Positions 27,171 through 35,350 of a DNA stretch of 64,000 nucleotides are shown here, piece by piece (the first letter of the stretch is position 1; each line of letters opens with the position of its first letter). This DNA is from Patiriisocius sp047731265 (lineage in GTDB: Bacteria > Bacteroidota > Bacteroidia > Flavobacteriales > Flavobacteriaceae): contig NZ_CP159835.1 in NCBI RefSeq assembly GCF_047731265.1, forward strand, positions 2,976,001-3,040,000, written 5' to 3'. The position numbers were made by a program, and so were the translations under genes. Under the pieces are notes generated by a model, which worked only from the letters and a program-made list of their open reading frames with translations, was not told the origin of the DNA and did not search any database.

Positions 27171-27851
27171 ATGTTCGCATCACTATTTTCAAAAAAAGAT
27201 AAACCTACTCCGAAATCACCAATAAAGGAACTTACATCGGAAGAACTTGAAGAAGCTAAATTTAAAGCTCGGATTGCATTCATTGACGATGAAGAGATTT
27301 CTCACGTTGAAAGATTACAAGATGATGGATATAATATTACTCAATTTGATGATATAGATAATATTGATGATTTTTTAAGAAAAAAATATAATGTAGTTGT
27401 ATTAGATATTCAAGGTGTTGGGCAAAAGATATCCCCAAAATCAGGAGGTTGGGGAATACTAAAATATTTAAAAAATGCAAATCCAAATCTTGTTGTTATA
27501 ATGTTTACTGGTGCAGAATGGTCTATAACTAAATATAAACAGGAAGCTGAAAAAGCAGATGACTTTATTGGTAAAGATTTAGAATTTTTGGACTTCAAAT
27601 CAAAGTTAGATGATGGAATTAAAAAAGCTTTTTCTCCTTCTTATCATTTTGAGATTGAACGAAAAAAAATGCTTAAAGAAATCTCAAATACGAGTACTAT
27701 TGAACAAATAAAAAGTGTAATTGATACTTATGGCGGAAATAAAGAATCAGCTAAAAAAGAACTATTAAAAATAACAAACAATAAAGAAGTCTTGGAAATA
27801 GCAGATAACTTTCTGTCTATTGTTGGTAATATAACCTCTTTGTTAGTATGA
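27171..27851 (+). CDS. Response-regulator receiver protein, cassette-borne
   Basis: 226 residues; the ATG at 27171 is preferred to an in-frame TTG at 27150. After a basic ~45-residue leader comes a receiver-like domain: FIDDEE (acidic pocket), VVVLDIQGVG with phospho-acceptor D79, and VIMFTGAEW in place of the usual T/S strand. The lysine of the last strand is ambiguous (FIGKD). The C-terminal ~80 residues are helical with no known output domain. The stop overlaps the kinase start by 4 bases (ATGA at 27848). Probably a signalling protein without DNA binding. Confidence 0.78.
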   Translation: MFASLFSKKDKPTPKSPIKELTSEELEEAKFKARIAFIDDEEISHVERLQDDGYNITQFDDIDNIDDFLRKKYNVVVLDIQGVGQKISPKSGGWGILKYLKNANPNLVVIMFTGAEWSITKYKQEAEKADDFIGKDLEFLDFKSKLDDGIKKAFSPSYHFEIERKKMLKEISNTSTIEQIKSVIDTYGGNKESAKKELLKITNNKEVLEIADNFLSIVGNITSLLV

Positions 27852-28942
27852 TAGAATTTAGTTATCCTTTTGCAAAGAACCACGACAATCAAATCTCCTT
27901 CAATAATGGAAGACTTTGTTGTTTACCAAAAGAATATTTAAAGCAAACTAATCAAGTAGTCTTAAAATCTTTTTTTACCAAAATATTATCTGAAAGTACT
28001 TCTCAAGATATAATTATAGGTATTGACCCATTAGGCTTTAGTTTTTTAAACTTAGATTTCATATGCTATATAGGCTTAGTTACCAATAAAGCTGATAGAG
28101 GTAAGTATAATAATTTAAGTAAAAAATATCCTTTGAATAAATTTGATATTGAGTATTTAAAAAAGCAAATAAAATTCGAATATGACTTAGTCAATTTTAA
28201 AGAATTTATCCCTATCGATATTGTAACTCAAAACTTACACGAGTTAAGAGGCTTAAACTCTAAAATTTCGGGAAATATTGACCGGATTATGAAAATTGAA
28301 AAAGAAGAAGAATGGGAATCAAAATTTGACGAACAAACAGAAAGCGTTAAAAAAATATATGTTGGAAGTAGACTGATTAAGTTCATTTTAGATAACATTA
28401 AATTCTTTCAACCAAATTTTTTCGAAAACTTAAAATTAGATTACTCAAAATTCTTTGTGGCACATCGGTCAGTAAGCAAGATTGTTAAAATCTATAGGAA
28501 TGATTTTAAGAAAGGAAGAGCTGATATTGATTTTACAGGAAGTTCAGGAATTAAAATTTCAGGAGATAAAGAATACTTTGAAATATTAATTAAAATTCTA
28601 GTAGAAAATGCTTTGAAGTACTCTCAATTTCCAAAACGAATTGGCCCAAAAGTAGAGTTTGAAGAAACAAAAAAAAGATTGAATATTAGTGTACACTCAT
28701 ATGGTAAATCAATACCTAAAACAGAAGAACCCTACTTATTCTCAAGGGGTTTCAGATCTAGTGTTAATAAGGACTCAAAAGAAGGCACAGGAATGGGATT
28801 GTACAATGCAATGCAAATTTCGAAACATTTTCACGGTAAAATAAGCTTCGAAACAAAAAAAGTTTCTAATGATGTAAACATTGATTTATCTTGGAATATT
28901 TTTACTTTGAGAATAGAAAAGTCTATGCATAACAATGTATAA
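27848..28942 (+). CDS. Histidine-kinase-like ATPase, cassette-borne
   Basis: 364 residues, soluble. The N-terminal ~115 residues are a unique domain. A dimerisation-like helix with LHELRGLNSKI follows (candidate His at ~131), then a HATPase_c fold at ~235-355: N-box LIKILVENALKYSQ, G1 in KRLNISVHSYGKSIP, F-box region PYLFSRGFRSS and G2 KEGTGMGLYNAMQISKHF. It is coupled by a 4-base overlap to a receiver protein, so a phosphorelay is likely. The final codons and stop come from the attC-like site, giving a C-terminal NNV. This compact two-gene signalling unit in a defence-rich array may be an uncharacterised defence module; that is inference. Confidence 0.8.
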   Translation: MIEFSYPFAKNHDNQISFNNGRLCCLPKEYLKQTNQVVLKSFFTKILSESTSQDIIIGIDPLGFSFLNLDFICYIGLVTNKADRGKYNNLSKKYPLNKFDIEYLKKQIKFEYDLVNFKEFIPIDIVTQNLHELRGLNSKISGNIDRIMKIEKEEEWESKFDEQTESVKKIYVGSRLIKFILDNIKFFQPNFFENLKLDYSKFFVAHRSVSKIVKIYRNDFKKGRADIDFTGSSGIKISGDKEYFEILIKILVENALKYSQFPKRIGPKVEFEETKKRLNISVHSYGKSIPKTEEPYLFSRGFRSSVNKDSKEGTGMGLYNAMQISKHFHGKISFETKKVSNDVNIDLSWNIFTLRIEKSMHNNV

Positions 28943-29118
28943 AAAACATAGGGCAATTGTGGCTTAACCGAAAGTCTGTGCTTATTTATAAAGTCCGCTA
29001 AATATAAAATTTGGCGTTTATAGTAGAAAAGATAAAAGCAAAATATTTATATTTAGCTAAGTAATAAACCGAAACGAAAGTGCTTATTTACTGCCCTACG
29101 TTTCTTATACTAACCGTT
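28926..29118 (+). other. attC-like site 12 (class C, 193 b)
   Basis: TGCATAAC (28926-28933) matches the cassette start GTTAGGTGCA (27122) if two bases were lost. The body is nearly identical to site 11 and of the same length. Closes with GTTGGCAAC at 29116. The upstream kinase gene ends inside it. Confidence 0.87.
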
Positions 29119-29339
29119 GGCAACAATTCCTCCTACTTCCAAAAAAATTAATTACTTCTTGAAAACGTTTTTCGGAGAAAATTGAATAAATTGGTTACCG
29201 TGAACAAAGCGTAAAAATCCCAATGTTTACTGAACTTAAAAAAAACGTTACTCCGAATATGAAAGTATCAAGAGGGTTCTGTTTTATTACAATGTTTGGG
29301 TATTATCAACTTAGTCTGAAAAAAAAACCCCAATACACA
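29119..29339. other. Cassette leader, no gene seen
   Basis: About 220 bases between the cassette start and the promoter of the PadR operon. Contains AACGTTTTTCGG and several A-runs, but no conserved hairpin, open frame or repeat that I can identify. Confidence 0.4.
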
Positions 29340-29370
29340 TTGTATTACTATGTATATTGTTATACATTTG
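29340..29370 (+). promoter_or_regulatory. Promoter and shared regulatory box of the PadR-HAAS operon
   Basis: TTG (29340-29342) and TACATTTG (29363-29370), 20 bases apart, fit the Bacteroidota -33/-7 promoter. The spacer holds TATTACTATGTATA (29343-29356), which recurs exactly at 30310-30323 before the next transcription unit, and TATATTGTTATA. The start codon at 29375 is only 5 bases after the -7 box, suggesting a very short or absent leader. The shared box is a likely PadR operator. Confidence 0.6.
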
Positions 29371-29374
29371 CTGC

Positions 29375-29707
29375 ATGGATAATGTTTTTGTAAACAAATG
29401 GTCATCGCAACTAAAGAAGGGCACTTTATCCTTTATCGTTTTAAATGTACTAAAAGACAGTGAGTATTATGGCTATGAACTCATCGAAAAAGTAAAACAC
29501 GATACAAAAATTGAAATTGCAGAAGGTACTTTTTATCCATTAATGAACAGGTTAAAAAAAGATGGGTTTGTTGAATCTAATTGGGTGGAACAAAAATCAG
29601 GAATACCACGTAAATATTACAAACTAACTAAACAAGGAGAAGTGATCCTTGTTAAGATGAAGGATTATTGGATATCTATGAGTACGACAATACAAAAATT
29701 ATTTTAA
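29375..29707 (+). CDS. PadR-family transcriptional regulator
   Basis: 110 residues; the ATG at 29375 (MDNVFVNKWSSQLKKG) is chosen over an in-frame TTG at 29357 inside the promoter. A winged-helix PadR domain covers nearly the whole protein: GTLSFIVLNVLKDSEYYGYE, then AEGTFYPLMNRLKKDGFVES and RKYYKLTKQGE. PadR proteins of this length are usually autorepressors acting on the neighbouring membrane-protein gene, here the HAAS protein starting 2 bases after the stop. A sequence box shared with the promoter at 30310 suggests both units are its targets. Confidence 0.92.
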   Translation: MDNVFVNKWSSQLKKGTLSFIVLNVLKDSEYYGYELIEKVKHDTKIEIAEGTFYPLMNRLKKDGFVESNWVEQKSGIPRKYYKLTKQGEVILVKMKDYWISMSTTIQKLF

Positions 29708-29708
29708 G

Positions 29709-30284
29709 GTGAAAAATATAGAATTTAAATCAATTTCGGCTCAAAGAATTTATAACGACTATTTGAAAAGAGTTGAGAGAACGATTTCCATATTATCAGA
29801 AAAGGATAAGCTCGATATGCTAATGGAGATTAATAGCCATATTTATGAGGCAATGCAGCAAGATAGTAAAGAAAACGAAATAGACAAACTACTTATCACA
29901 ACTGAAAATCTAGGTTTGCCTGAAGAGTTTTTAATCCCAGTTGTTGCTGAGAAAAAACTGATTCAAGCTGTTCACACTTTCAATCCGAAACACGTATGGC
30001 AAGCCTTAAAAATGAACATTTCTAATGGTCTTGGTTATAGTATCGTGTCAATATTATATCTGGGTTTATCAGTATTTGGTTTTTTAATTTTTACAAAAAT
30101 TTTTTTTCCATCAAAAACAGGCCTTTTTTATATGAATAATGAATTCAAAGCATTTGGTTTTATAAGCAATGCTGATGAAATGAATGAAGTCCTTGGTTTT
30201 TGGTTTTTTCCAATAACCATAGTTTCAGCTGTCATAATTTATGTTTTAATAACACTACTTTTAGGCCTGTTGAAGTCGAAGTAG
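29709..30284 (+). CDS. HAAS-domain (DUF1700-like) membrane protein
   Basis: 191 residues, GTG start one base after the PadR stop. The N-terminal ~100 residues carry the HAAS signature (LSEKDKLDMLMEINSHIYEA and NLGLPEEFL), an alpha-helical domain typically paired with PadR regulators. Two membrane helices follow, about 107-130 and 157-185. PadR-HAAS pairs respond to envelope stress or antibiotics in other bacteria, with the HAAS protein acting as sensor or anti-regulator; the signal here is unknown. Confidence 0.8.
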   Translation: MKNIEFKSISAQRIYNDYLKRVERTISILSEKDKLDMLMEINSHIYEAMQQDSKENEIDKLLITTENLGLPEEFLIPVVAEKKLIQAVHTFNPKHVWQALKMNISNGLGYSIVSILYLGLSVFGFLIFTKIFFPSKTGLFYMNNEFKAFGFISNADEMNEVLGFWFFPITIVSAVIIYVLITLLLGLLKSK

Positions 30285-30309
30285 TGCTTTTTTTTATCCA
30301 ATAACATAG

Positions 30310-30323
30310 TATTACTATGTATA
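30310..30323 (+). promoter_or_regulatory. Second copy of the PadR-operon regulatory box
   Basis: TATTACTATGTATA, identical to 29343-29356 and followed by A(A/T)TGTT, 27 bases before the ATG of the 30350 gene. Suggests co-regulation with the PadR-HAAS operon. Confidence 0.6.
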
Positions 30324-30349
30324 ATGTTTAACTATTTAAATTACTTATT

Positions 30350-30964
30350 ATGAAATCAAAAAATACATTTTTATTCGTCTTATTTATCTCAATAAGCATT
30401 GGGATTCATGCGCAAGGTTTTACCCATATATTCAATAAAGAACTTAAAGCGATAAATGTGATTGTGCTTAATCTAGAAGGAAATGTTACCATTCACCCAT
30501 CGTTAGAAAAACAGATTCGAGTTATAACAGTTTTGAATAGCAAAGGCGACGTTTGGGGCTTAAAAATACCAAAAAATAGACCGGAATTCAAGACAACCTA
30601 TCTAGTGTCAAACGATACCTTACACGTAACCACCCCTAAAAATTTCAACTATTCATCATTAGGCATTAACACTTATTCAGAACAAATTGAAACGGAAATT
30701 CAAGTCTCAAGTTCAACGAAAATAATTGTTCGAAAAGCCAATGAGATTAAATTTGAAGCTGGTTTTACAAATTTATCCATTCAAGAAGCTAATATTATTC
30801 AGGGACTAAATATAAACAAGGCATCAGTTAAAGTCTTGCAATGTGACAGCAAGAACAAGCTTGTGGTTAATGGTTTAAAAAAAGGAAACTCTTTCGAATA
30901 TGAAGGTACTGGTTTGAGTAAATATTTCTTAAAAGCCAACACCATCAATATCACACTTAAATAA
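30350..30964 (+). CDS. Secreted adhesin-like (DUF4097/DUF2807-like) protein
   Basis: 204 residues with a signal peptide (FLFVLFISISIGIHA). The mature part is short beta strands in a right-handed helix-like pattern (VIVLNLEGNVTIHPS, TEIQVSSSTKIIVRK, IKFEAGFTNLSI, GLNINKASVKVLQ), typical of the putative auto-transporter adhesin head found next to PadR or anti-sigma systems in Bacteroidota. It probably forms a regulon with the two preceding genes, since its promoter holds the same 14-base box. Family assignment tentative. Confidence 0.7.
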   Translation: MKSKNTFLFVLFISISIGIHAQGFTHIFNKELKAINVIVLNLEGNVTIHPSLEKQIRVITVLNSKGDVWGLKIPKNRPEFKTTYLVSNDTLHVTTPKNFNYSSLGINTYSEQIETEIQVSSSTKIIVRKANEIKFEAGFTNLSIQEANIIQGLNINKASVKVLQCDSKNKLVVNGLKKGNSFEYEGTGLSKYFLKANTINITLK

Positions 30965-30972
30965 TATTAATC

Positions 30973-32061
30973 ATGAAAAAGATCGACCGGCATAAAGACT
31001 ATATCGACACTAAAATTGCCGAATACGAACTAGCCCTGCAACTCGCCGACAGTAAATAGGAGCGCCAGGAAATAGCTGGTAAAATAGGATACCAAAATAC
31101 CAAAAAGCAGCACTACCAGAACATAGAAAATCAGTTAGAAAATACTGGCGAAAGCCAAATAAGCCTCACAGACCCTGATGCCAAAAGCGTTGTGCTGCAC
31201 CGCAATATCATTAACGTGGGCTACAACATACAAGCTGGCTGTGATGCGGAGCATAAGCTCTTCGTCAATAACGATACTGGAACAGTAAACGACACTCACT
31301 CACTTTCCCCTATGGCCCTAGATGCGAAAGCACTGCTCGAAGTAGATCAAATGGATTGCCTTACAGACAAAGGGTACACCACTGGCAAACACATAGACAT
31401 CTGTAATAAGAACAACATCACCACCTACTCTTCGCCCAAAGAACACTCTAGCCAGAAAAACGGCTTGTATGGCCTAGGCACTTTTCAATACGATCAAGAT
31501 AGTGACAGTTACACCTGCCCCAACAATCAGGTACTCACAACTACTGGAAACATCTATCATAAAGGAAATGTGAGAGTAAAGCATTATAAGAACTTCAAGG
31601 CCTGTAATGACTGTTCGATGCGTTCTAAGTGTACCAAGTCCAAAGTGGGAAGACTCGTAGAACGAAGCATCTATCAAGAAGCCATAGAAGCCAACAAAAA
31701 ACGTGTGGAAGAAAATCCAGCTTATTATAGACTACGCCAACAAGTAACTGAACATCAATTTGGCACGCTAAAACGACAATGGGGATTTACCTTTACGCTT
31801 ATGAAAGGCAAACAGAACGTTCTCTCAGAGGTCAATCTTATGATGATGTGTTACAATCTCAGGAGACTTATATCCATTCTGGGAGTAGAAGGGTTAAAGG
31901 CAAGGCTAAAAGGTCTTGGCTGTATTGTTTTGAGAATATACCGCCTCATTAAATGCCTTTTAAGACCTTTAAAATTATCGTTAGATGATTATGCTATTCA
32001 AGATACCCCTTTTAAAACAACCTATAATAGATACCATTTAGACAGAAAATCCTACATTTGA
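30973..32061 (+). pseudogene. IS1182-family transposase, N-terminally truncated and with an in-frame stop
   Basis: The frame from 30973 (KKIDRHKDYIDTKIAEYE) has a TAG at 31057 and continues without frameshift to 32061. It corresponds to the middle and C terminus of an IS1182 transposase: NVGYNIQAGCDAEHK, DKGYTTGKH, a CNDCSMRSKC zinc motif, and HQFGTLKRQWGFTFTLMKG. The N-terminal ~150 residues and the left inverted repeat are missing. It is G+C-richer than its neighbours and distinct in sequence from the copy at 15.4 kb. Its arrival removed the 3' site of the PadR cassette. Confidence 0.85.
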
Positions 32062-32122
32062 GTAAATAACAGAGTTCTTGCGCAGACTCCCGTTGTGCGT
32101 CATTATGAATAACCACTAACCA

Positions 32123-32836
32123 ATGATAAAATTCTTTAGAAAAATTAGACAAAATTTACTTTCGGAGGGTAAAACTGGAAAATATCTGAAATACGCAGTT
32201 GGCGAAATTATTCTTGTTGTAATTGGAATATTGATTGCATTGCAATTGAACAATCTGAACGAGAATAGAAAAAATAATGTATTTGAAAAGGAAATACTTA
32301 CTCAAATTCAAGAAAATCTAAAAAATGATAAATTAGCTTTAGAAGAAATCGTAACGAACTTTAGTAAAGCTGTTAAATCCTCGGAAAAGATATTAAATTC
32401 AGAAGTATCTCAAAAAACAGAGGATAGTATAAATATTTGGCTTGGGGCAATAATACAATTTGATAGATTTCAACCTCTGACTAATGCTTACGAAGTATTA
32501 AAATCAAATGGATTAGATAAAATTTCAAACAAAAAACTACGATTTTTACTTGGAAGATATTATGATGACGAAGCTTCACATATGATAAAGTCGACTAACG
32601 ATATTGAAATAGCTTTTAATGACCATTGGATACCTATTTTATTTGAAGAAATGGTTGAATTTGAATTTAAGAAATCTGTAGTGCTAGAAGATTATAGTAT
32701 CCTACTAAAACCGTCAAAAGCACAGAATATTTTGAAACTAAATCGTGACAATCTTGCTTCTGGAATTAATCGAATTAAACGTGGATTAGCGACAATTCAA
32801 GAAATACAGAATTTAATAGTGAAAGAAATAAAATAA
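32123..32836 (+). CDS. DUF6090-family membrane protein
   Basis: 237 residues. Conserved start MIKFFRKIRQNLLSEGKTGK, one membrane helix at ~32-52 (GEIILVVIGILIALQLNN), then an NENRK junction and a ~180-residue helical domain presumably outside the membrane. The family is frequent and multi-copy in Flavobacteriia, with no known function. Single-gene cassette: start GTTGTGC (32092) directly after the IS1182 remnant, end GCACAAC (32842). A paralogue forms the very next cassette and a broken one lies at 22.2 kb. Confidence 0.88.
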   Translation: MIKFFRKIRQNLLSEGKTGKYLKYAVGEIILVVIGILIALQLNNLNENRKNNVFEKEILTQIQENLKNDKLALEEIVTNFSKAVKSSEKILNSEVSQKTEDSINIWLGAIIQFDRFQPLTNAYEVLKSNGLDKISNKKLRFLLGRYYDDEASHMIKSTNDIEIAFNDHWIPILFEEMVEFEFKKSVVLEDYSILLKPSKAQNILKLNRDNLASGINRIKRGLATIQEIQNLIVKEIK

Positions 32837-32839
32837 CGA

Positions 32840-32966
32840 AAGCACAACAATGGCTATAAGTAATTGCTTGTTCTCGCTCACTTTGGAAAATTCTTGCAGA
32901 ATTTCAAACTTGGTGTACTTGCAAAGTTAAGTGCTAACCCACACAACTAACCATAGCCAAACCGTT
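32840..32966 (+). other. attC-like site 13 (class A, ~127 b)
   Basis: AAGCACAAC complements the start at 32092 over seven bases. Left arm AATGGCTATAAGTAATTGC, right arm CAACTAACCATAGCCAAACC, closing GTTGTGC at 32964. Confidence 0.85.
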
Positions 32967-32994
32967 GTGCTTCATTATCAGAAACCGCTAAACA

Positions 32995-33738
32995 ATGATA
33001 AAATTCTTTAGAAAAATTCGCCAAAACGTACTTATGGAAAATAAAACTGGAAAGTATTTTAAATATGCTATTGGAGAAATTATCCTTGTAGTCATCGGAA
33101 TTCTAATTGCATTACAGATTAATAATTGGAATGAAAACAGAAAGACAGACGATATAAGAGAGAATTACCTTAAACAACTTCTAGTAGATTTAGAAACAGA
33201 CAAAATCTACTATAACAATATGATTTCTACTTTAGAATTATTTGCAGAAGGATATAATGACTTTTATAAAATTTATGGGGAACCTGGTTTGAACGCGTCA
33301 AAATTTATATTGGAAATACAAAAAATCAACTTTCTTCATTTTGAAATAGAATTTAAAACAAGTACTATAAAAACACTAATTAGCACTGGCGATATAAAGC
33401 TGTTTGAATCGACTTTACGTAATAAATTGACAACATATAATGGGAAACAAAAACATATAATGACAGTAAGTAATCGTAATGCCAATTCCTCTCAAGATAT
33501 TTTAAAAAATGCGATGATGAATGGCGCCAATTCAGATTTACTTCTACGACTTCAGAATCAACCAAATTTTAGTGAATATTTAAATATTGAAAAGAACTTT
33601 CCTAAGTTAGTTCTTGAATTAGAAGCTTTTCTTAATTGGAAAAAATTAACAGAAAATTATACTATTAGCTCGTTTAATAGTTTAATTAAAAAATCAGATA
33701 ATATTATTGAATCTATCAATAAGGAATTAGCAAAATAA
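32995..33738 (+). CDS. DUF6090-family membrane protein (paralogue)
   Basis: 247 residues with the same layout as the previous cassette's product: MIKFFRKIRQNVLMENKTGK, membrane helix ~32-52 (GEIILVVIGILIALQINNW), NENRK, then a helical domain that differs almost completely. So the membrane anchor is conserved while the exposed domain diverges, as expected for proteins under diversifying selection or with different partners. Single-gene cassette: GTTGTGCTT (32964) with AAAGCACAAC (33741). Function unknown. Confidence 0.88.
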   Translation: MIKFFRKIRQNVLMENKTGKYFKYAIGEIILVVIGILIALQINNWNENRKTDDIRENYLKQLLVDLETDKIYYNNMISTLELFAEGYNDFYKIYGEPGLNASKFILEIQKINFLHFEIEFKTSTIKTLISTGDIKLFESTLRNKLTTYNGKQKHIMTVSNRNANSSQDILKNAMMNGANSDLLLRLQNQPNFSEYLNIEKNFPKLVLELEAFLNWKKLTENYTISSFNSLIKKSDNIIESINKELAK

Positions 33739-33740
33739 CG

Positions 33741-33872
33741 AAAGCACAACACCGAGTATAATTAATTGCTTTGGCAAGTACTTATTTGGAAAATTCCTTC
33801 GGAATTTTTTCTGGTTCGTTTTTGTTTACTAAATTAGTTGCTTAACCACGCAACTAACGATACACAACAACG
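33741..33872 (+). other. attC-like site 14 (class A, ~132 b)
   Basis: AAAGCACAAC opens; centre GGAAAATTCC-TTC-GGAATTTT; right arm CAACTAACGATACACAACAACG. A complete site, followed directly by repeat copy 5. Confidence 0.85.
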
Positions 33873-34398
33873 TAATGCATTCAAGAAAAACCACCTCCAT
33901 TTCAAATTATAAGTAAACATTTAGCATTTTAATTATCAAAACGAGTAAATCCAAAGTGCAATGGGTGCTATGCCCTACAAACCAACTGCTGTAAAATTTA
34001 AATAAAAGCAAACCAAAATCAGGTATTTATACCTATTGACATTAAACTCCCATGCTTCTATATTTACAAATATAGAACTCCTTTTATGATCCAGCATACA
34101 AGAAACACAAACCAAAGGCTGGAACACTACCAATACCCTAAGCGGTAAACTAAAGAGCGTTTTAGACAGGCTGGGGGAGTACTTAGTGCATAAATTGGTT
34201 TTTTTACCATCGCCTGTAAAAAATAATTAGCGTGAATACGGGAAACCGTAATAAAACAAATAGCATAAAGAGTATATTTAAACATTACAAAGCTGCCGGC
34301 ACACACGTGGCACGAAATAATTTTAATAAAAACATCATAAACCTTTTAGATTTGTGATGATATAATAGAAATAAACATCCTATGGTGTTTATATACAT
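33872..34398 (+). repeat. IS110-derived attC-associated repeat, copy 5
   Basis: 527 b starting GTAATGCATTCAAGAAAAACC and ending TATATACATGTTG before the cassette start GTTGGGCAC (34399). GAAA-capped hairpin at 34238-34249 (ACGG-GAAA-CCGT); TTCTATATT-TACA-AATATAGAA is a perfect stem. Confidence 0.87.
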
Positions 34399-34419
34399 GT
34401 TGGGCACAATTAAAACCAA

Positions 34420-35187
34420 ATGAACAGACTACTGATATTATTTTTTTCTTTATCCATAATTGGTTGCAGTAAACAAAAGAAGATTTGGGACAACGGATTG
34501 ACTAAAAGTGCGGAAGAAATAACTGAATATACGATTCGCATTCAAGAAGATTCTTTAAAAAACGAAATTCGCGACACACTTTTAATTGCAATAAAAAAAT
34601 ATAGAGATGACGACCAATTAACTCTTCAAACTCGAAGAACTTTGTTTGATAATGAACAGATGGAAATTGAGTATGTCTATGACTATTCCGACAGATTAAA
34701 GCAAGAGATTGTGAAAATGTCAACGGACAGTCTGCCGTTTAAAGTAAACTATTCATACAAAAACTCTTTGCTTTTTCAATCAAGCGGAATTTTGGACAAT
34801 GAAACCGAAAGGTTTGAGCAAATACAAACTCATTATTACAGAAATGACGACACCGAAAAGAAGTCAATAATGAGACAAATATTTCTTGACAAAGAAACTA
34901 ATGATACTATTAGAAATTCAACGGTAAGCACATACTTCAATACTGACGAAAAAGTTGATAGTATTTTATCAATCAATCTTCGCAGAGAAGGACAGAACCG
35001 AAAAGCAGTATACGAATTTGACGGAAAGAATTTTATTGGACTTAAGGAATATAACGAAAAAGATTCTTTGCTGTCAAATAAGAAATTCGAGCATAAAATG
35101 GACGAATTTGACAATTGGACTGAAAAAAAGGTAATTGAAAACGGAATTCTGAAAAGAATAATAATCCGAGAAATAAAATATAAATAA
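34420..35187 (+). CDS. Lipoprotein of unknown function
   Basis: 255 residues. Lipoprotein signal MNRLLILFFSLSIIGC with lipobox IIGC (Cys16). The rest is charged and beta-rich with Tyr- and Asp-containing repeats (YVYDYSDRLKQEIV, NYSYKNSLLFQSSG, YEFDGKNFIGLKEYN, FDNWTEKKVIENG), reminiscent of YD/RHS-like or MORN-like antiparallel repeats common in Bacteroidota lipoproteins. The penultimate motif DEFDNWTEKK is typical of such exported repeat proteins. Single-gene cassette with perfect ends (34399 and 35190). Function unknown. Confidence 0.75.
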   Translation: MNRLLILFFSLSIIGCSKQKKIWDNGLTKSAEEITEYTIRIQEDSLKNEIRDTLLIAIKKYRDDDQLTLQTRRTLFDNEQMEIEYVYDYSDRLKQEIVKMSTDSLPFKVNYSYKNSLLFQSSGILDNETERFEQIQTHYYRNDDTEKKSIMRQIFLDKETNDTIRNSTVSTYFNTDEKVDSILSINLRREGQNRKAVYEFDGKNFIGLKEYNEKDSLLSNKKFEHKMDEFDNWTEKKVIENGILKRIIIREIKYK

Positions 35188-35189
35188 CA

Positions 35190-35320
35190 GTGCCCAACAC
35201 CGTGTATAATTAATTGCTAGGTCACTGCCGACTTACGAACATTCCTGCGGAATATTCTATCTGTGATTTATTTGCTAAATTAGGTGCTTAACCACGCAAC
35301 TAACCATACACAACAACGTT
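35190..35320 (+). other. attC-like site 15 (class A, ~131 b)
   Basis: GTGCCCAAC is the exact complement of GTTGGGCAC at 34399. Centre GAACATTCC-TGC-GGAATATTC is a perfect 9-base stem; right arm CAACTAACCATACACAACAA, closing GTTGGCAAC at 35318. Confidence 0.88.
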
Positions 35321-35350
35321 GGCAACAAGCTAGAAACATCCGTAAAAACA

